Part shown: positions 33,115 to 37,126 of the stretch, piece by piece
Layout of the letters: every line of letters starts with the position of its first letter
Position numbering within the stretch: the first letter of the stretch is position 1
Origin: an uncultured Prevotellaceae bacterium
Lineage (GTDB): Bacteria; Bacteroidota; Bacteroidia; Bacteroidales; Bacteroidaceae
Length of the DNA stretch: 37,126 nt
NCBI GenBank assembly: GCA_902797505.1
Contig: CADBSW010000087.1
Location: 1 to 37,126, forward strand
Direction: 5' to 3'
Translations under genes and position numbers: made by a program
Notes under the pieces: model-generated
Databases searched by the model: none
What the model was told of the DNA's origin: nothing
Seen by the model: only the letters and a program-made list of their open reading frames with translations

Positions 33115-33492
33115 CAAGATTAAGGAATAAACGAAGAAGGCTTGCTTTCATAAGTTTATTCCTTAATTCTTGTTAGGCTGGCTGGCGCCAGCCTACGGGA
33201 TATTTAATTCCGCAGGGAGTCAGCCCGTGGCAGGGTGGGATCGACGCAGTCAATCCCGCACTAAGGGCTGAGAGTCACAAAGTTATCCTAGCGATATATA
33301 ATCCCGCAATTGCACTTTCATTAGAGGTCTTCTCTTATGATACTTTTTATTCCTCACATCGCCTTTATTGATTACTGTTTCTGAATTCTCGAGAGAATTC
33401 AGGAGAATTAATGAGTAAATGATTCGAGAATACTGCTGATTTCTATAAGATAAAATGTAATACCCTTTTACAACTTGATGATGTATGATGAC
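33115..33492. other. Gene-free spacer after tRNA-Arg with hairpins and tRNA-3'-end-like repeats
   Basis: No credible gene is seen. The stretch begins with a 14-bp hairpin (33119-33132 with 33154-33167), a possible tRNA terminator. A perfect 14-bp palindrome GGCTGGCGCCAGCC follows at about 33177-33190. Short copies of the tRNA 3' end recur: AATTCCGC plus GGGAGTCA at 33206-33221, AATCCCGC at 33252-33259 with GAGTCACAA at 33272-33280, and AATCCCGC at 33300-33307. Part of this folds as nested stems (TCAGCCC 33220-33226 with GGGCTGA 33265-33271; GGGAT/ATCCC inside). A 10-bp inverted repeat lies at 33381-33402. Confidence 0.55.
33381..33402. repeat. Inverted repeat, 10-bp arms, 2-bp centre
   Basis: CTGAATTCTC (33381-33390) and GAGAATTCAG (33393-33402) are exact complements around GA. 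The centre is too small for an RNA loop without opening inner pairs, so a protein-binding dyad is as likely as a hairpin. It lies about 90 nt beyond the 3' end of the minus-strand MATE gene. Confidence 0.5.
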
Positions 33493-34905
33493 CTATTTCC
33501 TTCTTATCTTGATCCAGTGTCCCCATCTGAGACGTATTAAGAAGATGATACCACGGAAGGTCAGTTCTATTGCCATGGCTATCCATACACCGTGTAGGCC
33601 TAATGAAGGAGCAAGGGCGGCGGCCAATGTGATACGTACAGCCCACATCGAGAAGAGGTTCATCAGTGCCGGCTTCATCGTATCACCGGTGCCGAGGAAT
33701 ACGCCGTAAACAACAATAGAGGCTGCAAACATCGGTTCTGCCCATGCTTCAATACGCAGACATTCAGTACCTAATTGGCGAACGGCCTCTACCGGTGTCA
33801 AGATACTCATCATCCAGGGGGCTCCAAACCACATGATGATTCCCATGATGGTCATCACGATGATACCCACCATGGTGGTGAGCCATGCCAACCGATAGGT
33901 AAGCTTATATCTGCCGGCACCCACACTCTGTCCTACCAAAGTTGTTGCAGCCTCACTGATACCGTATCCTGGCATGTAACAAAGACTCTCGGCTGTGATA
34001 CCGAAAGCATTGGCAGCAATGGCAACTGCTCCTAAAGGGGCCACGATAATTGTAGAAACAATTTGTGCAACATTCATTACCACCCTTTGTAAGAACATGG
34101 GGGCAGCGATATAGTAGGCATTACGGAGCACATCGCGGGTAGGGAGGAAAGGTCCTTTCTCTTTCCATATAGCCAGCTCCTTGCTCTTCGTGGCGGCATA
34201 CCATAACATCCAGAAGGCAACGAGGGCCTCGGCTATACATGTGCCGATAGCAGCACCGGCAACACCCCATCCTGCACCGGGTATCCATAGTTGAATGCCA
34301 AGTATGTCAAGGGTACGTGAGGGGAAGATCAGCAGGAAGTTGAAAAGGATATCTAAGATGCACATCACCACATTGGCAATGCTTGGAGTCTTGATATCTC
34401 CGGCACATCTCAGCATACCACTTGCCAGCATGTCGATCATACCGAAGGGCAGACCGATGACGAAGATAAGGAAATAGATCGTAGCGTTATCTCGTATGGC
34501 TTCCTCTCCTCCTAACCAACCGGGAAGATGCCAGGCGATGGAGACACCGATAAGTGCCGTGATAATGCTGATAACAAGAGAAGCGGAAAGTGACTGCCGG
34601 AAGATATCGCGTGCACTCTTGAAGTCGTTTGCACCGATGCGGTGTGCCACTTGCACAGAGAATCCGGTCGTGGAACAGCCGATGACACTCCAGAATAGCC
34701 ATAGGGTGGTGGATACCAAACCGATGCTGGCGCTGGCATTGGCACCCAGCGTTCCTGTCATCGCCGCATCAATATAGTTCATGAGGATATTCGACAGTTG
34801 TGCGATGATGGCCGGAATACTCAGTAAGGCAACCAATTGCAGTTGGTCGTTATTGCTCAGTTTTCCTCCTTCACGTATCCGGAGCAATAGTTCATCTTTC
34901 GTCAT
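33493..34905 (-). CDS. MATE-family efflux transporter
   Basis: A 470-residue inner-membrane protein with about twelve hydrophobic segments in two homologous halves, the layout of MATE (NorM/DinF-type) cation-coupled drug or metabolite exporters. Typical features are the first-helix region LLSIPAIIAQLSNILMNYID followed by AAMTGTLGA, the VAHRIGANDFKSARDIFRQS loop, and the second-half GYGISEAATTLVGQSVGAGR. The ATG at 34905 is the natural start. The gene is monocistronic in appearance, downstream of tRNA-Cys on the same strand. Substrates cannot be predicted. Confidence 0.92.
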   Translation of the reverse strand: MTKDELLLRIREGGKLSNNDQLQLVALLSIPAIIAQLSNILMNYIDAAMTGTLGANASASIGLVSTTLWLFWSVIGCSTTGFSVQVAHRIGANDFKSARDIFRQSLSASLVISIITALIGVSIAWHLPGWLGGEEAIRDNATIYFLIFVIGLPFGMIDMLASGMLRCAGDIKTPSIANVVMCILDILFNFLLIFPSRTLDILGIQLWIPGAGWGVAGAAIGTCIAEALVAFWMLWYAATKSKELAIWKEKGPFLPTRDVLRNAYYIAAPMFLQRVVMNVAQIVSTIIVAPLGAVAIAANAFGITAESLCYMPGYGISEAATTLVGQSVGAGRYKLTYRLAWLTTMVGIIVMTIMGIIMWFGAPWMMSILTPVEAVRQLGTECLRIEAWAEPMFAASIVVYGVFLGTGDTMKPALMNLFSMWAVRITLAAALAPSLGLHGVWIAMAIELTFRGIIFLIRLRWGHWIKIRRK

Positions 34906-34942
34906 TTGTCGGTTGCCGTTGTCTCTAAAAAGTCTTTTAACA

Positions 34943-34983
34943 AAGATCCCACAGGTACTTATAAAAGTAATCTGTGGGATTCT
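34943..34983 (-). terminator. Hairpin after tRNA-Cys, probable terminator
   Basis: ATCCCACAG (34946-34954) pairs with CTGTGGGAT (34972-34980), with inner TACTT/AAGTA pairing. It lies just past the 3' end of tRNA-Cys on the minus strand and ahead of the MATE gene. The following T-run is short and interrupted, so termination may be partial. Confidence 0.6.
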
Positions 34984-34988
34984 TGATG

Positions 34989-35059
34989 AGGTGCCTAGCG
35001 GAGTCGAACCGCTCTATATGGTTTTGCAGACCACCACATAACCGCTTTGTTAAGGCACC
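34989..35059 (-). tRNA. tRNA-Cys (anticodon GCA)
   Basis: A 71-nt cloverleaf on the minus strand: acceptor GGTGCCT with AGGCACC, discriminator U as expected for tRNA-Cys, anticodon stem GTGGT/ACCAT closing loop CTGCAAA with anticodon GCA, and a T arm with TTCGACT. The CCA end is not encoded. Confidence 0.93.
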
Positions 35060-35078
35060 ATGTTATTTGTTGCGGGCA

Positions 35079-35110
35079 CAAAGGTACTTCTTTTCTTCCG
35101 ATTAACCAAA
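35079..35110 (-). promoter_or_regulatory. Promoter of tRNA-Cys
   Basis: On the minus strand TTTG (35107-35110), a 20-nt spacer and TACCTTTG (35079-35086). The tRNA starts 20 nt downstream, as at the other two tRNA genes here. Confidence 0.8.
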
Positions 35111-35115
35111 TTTTT

Positions 35116-35301
35116 CTATTGTTTTTTATCGGGACAAGGCGTTTTTTTACCTCTGTATTGTTGTTTTAACTCTTTCAATGCACATCCCTCGCAGCCATAG
35201 CACGGATCGTTGGTATGACGTATGGCCAGATAGATGCGCCATGCGGCATAGCCAATAGCGGCGGCTAAGACTATTATTATAATAAGGTATTGTATCGTCA
35301 T
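35116..35301 (-). CDS. FeoB-associated Cys-rich membrane peptide
   Basis: A 61-residue protein with one N-terminal membrane helix (YLIIIIVLAAAIGYAAWRIY) and a short cytoplasmic-type tail with CYGCEGCALKEL and a further CP. This matches the small FeoB-associated Cys-rich membrane proteins that usually follow feoB, the ferrous iron transporter gene. No feoB is present in this window; the upstream neighbour on the same strand is nifJ. The tail could bind iron or an Fe-S cluster, but no activity is established. Family call moderate because the protein is so short. Confidence 0.75.
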   Translation of the reverse strand: MTIQYLIIIIVLAAAIGYAAWRIYLAIRHTNDPCYGCEGCALKELKQQYRGKKTPCPDKKQ

Positions 35302-35317
35302 CTAAGAATAATTAATA

Positions 35318-35347
35318 GGGGACAGGACCTGTGCAGGACCTGTCCCC
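35318..35347 (-). terminator. GC-rich hairpin downstream of nifJ
   Basis: GGGGACAGG (35318-35326) pairs with CCTGTCCCC (35339-35347). The loop can pair further (CCTG/CAGG), and the same bases contain a 10-bp direct repeat CAGGACCTGT with 11-bp period. On the minus strand it is followed by a T/A-rich stretch, so it probably ends nifJ transcripts before the Cys-rich peptide gene. Confidence 0.65.
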
Positions 35348-35394
35348 CGTATGAATAGTTATCGTTAAGAGAATAAAGCTCCAAGCTTAAAACT

Positions 35395-35415
35395 CTAAAC
35401 CCTAAACTCTAAACC
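35395..35415. repeat. Heptamer tandem repeat, three units
   Basis: CTAAACC, CTAAACT, CTAAACC on the plus strand, preceded by degenerate sequence. Sense-strand consensus is GTTTAGR. The array ends 1 nt from the nifJ stop codon (35417-35419), the same placement as the array at 4504-4538. Confidence 0.75.
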
Positions 35416-35416
35416 A

Positions 35417-37126
35417 TTAAGCCTCTTCCTCAGCAGCCCAGTTCATCTGAGTCTGACGAACATAGCTCTGGTAGCGCAGCTTAGCCATACGCTGTGCCTC
35501 AGCGAACAGCTCCTCAGCCTCGTTAGGATAAGCCTTCTTCACTGACAGATAGCGAACCTCACCCATGAGGAAGTCGTGGAACTTCTCCCACTGTGGAGCC
35601 TTAGAGTCGAGTGAGAACGGATTCTTACCCTCTTCGATCAATGCTGGGTTGTAACGCCACAGGTGCCAGTAGCCGCATTCTACAGCCTTAGCTTCCTCAG
35701 CCTGGCTCTTACCCATACCGCCCTTAGCCTTCAGACCGTGGTTGATACATGGAGCGTAAGCAATGATGATAGATGGTCCGTGCCATGCCTCTGCCTCACG
35801 GATAGCCTTCAGACACTGGTTGTGGTCAGCACCCATAGCAATCTGTGCAACATATACATAACCATAGGTGGTAGCGATCATACCCAGATCCTTCTTGCGG
35901 ATACGCTTACCCTGAGCAGCAAACTGTGCGATAGCACCCAGAGGAGTAGCCTTAGAAGCCTGACCACCGGTGTTAGAGTAAACCTCAGTATCGAGAACGA
36001 GGATGTTTACATCTTCACCAGAAGCGATCACGTGGTCGAGACCACCATAACCGATATCATAAGAAGCACCGTCACCACCGATGATCCACTGACTGCGCTT
36101 AACTAGATAGTGGTCGAGTGTCTGCAGTTCCTTGCAGATCTCACAACCCTTGGCAGCACATGCAGCAATTTCTGCACGCAACTTCGGAGCAATCTCCTTT
36201 GTCTTGTCTGCATCCTCGCTGTTAGCGATCCACTCCTCAGCAAGAGCCTTGTATTCAGGAGTTACATCACACTTCTCACAAGCTTCAGCGAGCAACTTAG
36301 CTACGCGCTCCTTCATCTTCTTGTTACCCATTACCATACCCATACCGAACTCGCAGAAGTCCTCGAACAGAGAGTTGTCGAAAGCAGGACCCTGACCCTT
36401 CTCGTTAGTGGTATATGGAGTAGATGGGATAGAAGCAGAGTAGATAGAAGAACAACCGGTAGCGTTAGCAATCAACTGACGATCACCGAACAACTGGCTG
36501 ATGAGTTTCACATACGGTGTCTCACCGCAACCAGAGCAAGCGCCAGAGAACTCGAAGAGTGGCTGTGCGAACTGTGAGTTCTTCACGTTGCTGCGGATGT
36601 CAACGAGATCCTGCTTACTCTTCACCTCCTTAGTCAGGTATGTCCAGTTCTTAGCCTCCTGCTTCATATCCTCTGCATCAGGATTGAAGGCAACCATAGT
36701 AAGAGCCTTACCCAGTTTCGGGTTACCCGGACAGATGTCGGCACAGTTACCGCATCCCAGACAGTCGAGAACAGACGTCTCGATACGGAAGTGCATACCA
36801 GCCATGGCCTTAGGAGCCTTCATGGTGATAGTATCCTCTGCTGCTGCGAAGCCTGCCAACTCACTATCGTCGAGAACGAACGGACGGATAGCTGCGTGAG
36901 GACATACATAAGCACACTGGTTACACTGGATACAGTTCTCTTTGTTCCATACCGGCACGAATGCCTCTACACCACGCTTCTCGTAAGCGGCTGTACCAAC
37001 GTTCCAAGAACCGTCAACGGTATTGTGCTTAACGAAGTCAGAAACCTTCAGCAGGTCACCAGCCTGAGCGTTGGTCGGACGAACCAGTTCCTTAACGAAT
37101 GCAGGAGCATCATCCTCAACAACAGC
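35417..37126 (-). CDS. nifJ: Pyruvate:ferredoxin (flavodoxin) oxidoreductase, 5'-truncated by window
   Basis: The frame is open to the last base of the window, so only the C-terminal 569 residues are present; an in-frame GTG at 36958 lies inside the conserved part and is not the start. The enzyme oxidises pyruvate with CoA to acetyl-CoA, CO2 and reduced ferredoxin in the cytoplasm of anaerobes. Visible are the ferredoxin-like domain with two 4Fe-4S motifs (CIQCNQCAYVCP and CLGCGNCADICPG), a linker with SGACSGCGETPYVK, and the thiamine-diphosphate domain (IIGGDGASYDIGYGGLDHVI, EVYSNTGGQASKATPLG). The C-terminal extension is present. Upstream in the window come residues such as FVKHNTVDGSWNVGTAAYEK. 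A hairpin and heptamer repeat lie just downstream. Confidence 0.95.
   Translation of the reverse strand, partial: AVVEDDAPAFVKELVRPTNAQAGDLLKVSDFVKHNTVDGSWNVGTAAYEKRGVEAFVPVWNKENCIQCNQCAYVCPHAAIRPFVLDDSELAGFAAAEDTITMKAPKAMAGMHFRIETSVLDCLGCGNCADICPGNPKLGKALTMVAFNPDAEDMKQEAKNWTYLTKEVKSKQDLVDIRSNVKNSQFAQPLFEFSGACSGCGETPYVKLISQLFGDRQLIANATGCSSIYSASIPSTPYTTNEKGQGPAFDNSLFEDFCEFGMGMVMGNKKMKERVAKLLAEACEKCDVTPEYKALAEEWIANSEDADKTKEIAPKLRAEIAACAAKGCEICKELQTLDHYLVKRSQWIIGGDGASYDIGYGGLDHVIASGEDVNILVLDTEVYSNTGGQASKATPLGAIAQFAAQGKRIRKKDLGMIATTYGYVYVAQIAMGADHNQCLKAIREAEAWHGPSIIIAYAPCINHGLKAKGGMGKSQAEEAKAVECGYWHLWRYNPALIEEGKNPFSLDSKAPQWEKFHDFLMGEVRYLSVKKAYPNEAEELFAEAQRMAKLRYQSYVRQTQMNWAAEEEA

Noticed and set aside
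33119-33480. Insertion sequence or phage remnant after tRNA-Arg
   Set aside because: No transposase or integrase fragment and no clear terminal inverted repeats flank the region; only short tRNA-like repeats remain, reported as a possible scar.
35317-35347. Riboswitch or attenuator upstream of the Cys-rich peptide gene
   Set aside because: No known riboswitch core is visible; a simple GC-rich hairpin followed by T/A-rich sequence fits a nifJ terminator better.
36956-36958. GTG at 36958 as the start of nifJ
   Set aside because: The frame continues to the window end with recognisable NifJ sequence, and the upstream catalytic domains would be missing.

Overview
The window looks like chromosomal DNA of a gut- or oral-type member of the Bacteroidales, probably Prevotella or a close relative. 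The reasons are the promoters of the TTTG-N20-TAnnTTTG kind, the near absence of strong Shine-Dalgarno sites, a SusC/SusD pair under an ECF sigma/FecR system, Bacteroidetes-restricted families (DUF5687, DUF4301, a LolA-like protein beside ftsK, a DUF5117-type metzincin) and a pyruvate:ferredoxin oxidoreductase typical of anaerobes. The genus is an inference; no rRNA is present.

Left part (1-9.2 kb). The 3' part of a PKD-domain carbohydrate-binding protein is followed by a bidirectional terminator and tRNA-Lys(CUU). Then come minus-strand genes: a small unknown protein, a secreted PL1 pectate lyase with a small companion carrying a T9SS-like tail, a DUF5687 membrane protein, a LolA-like protein and ftsK. 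A five-unit heptamer repeat lies between the DUF5687 gene and the pectate lyase pair.

Middle part (9.2-20.4 kb). Mostly housekeeping genes: RNase D-like exonuclease, rlmI-like methyltransferase, tilS and a TetR regulator in one plus-strand run; a convergent relA-type (p)ppGpp synthetase whose hydrolase domain has lost its metal-binding residues; a DUF4301 protein and a small lipoprotein; an acidic-tailed unknown protein; rarA; and a TRIC-type channel.

Accessory part (20.4-32.9 kb). A plus-strand block holds an ECF sigma factor, a FecR anti-sigma factor, an STN-bearing SusC, SusD, an HExxHxxGxxH metzincin, a second TonB-dependent receptor and an exported HMA-domain protein. That last protein ends in a 17-cysteine tail built partly from a 69-bp tandem repeat. 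The block ends in a clear terminator. I read it as a regulated outer-membrane system joining proteolysis or peptide uptake to soft-metal (probably copper) handling. This is the strongest candidate in the window for an undescribed system.

Right part (32.9-37.1 kb). tRNA-Arg(ACG) is followed by a structured spacer with degenerate copies of the tRNA 3' end. Then come a MATE transporter, tRNA-Cys(GCA), an orphan FeoB-associated Cys-rich membrane peptide and a 5'-truncated nifJ. A second heptamer array of the same consensus sits 1 nt after the nifJ stop, mirroring the one after the DUF5687 gene. All three tRNA genes share one promoter layout.
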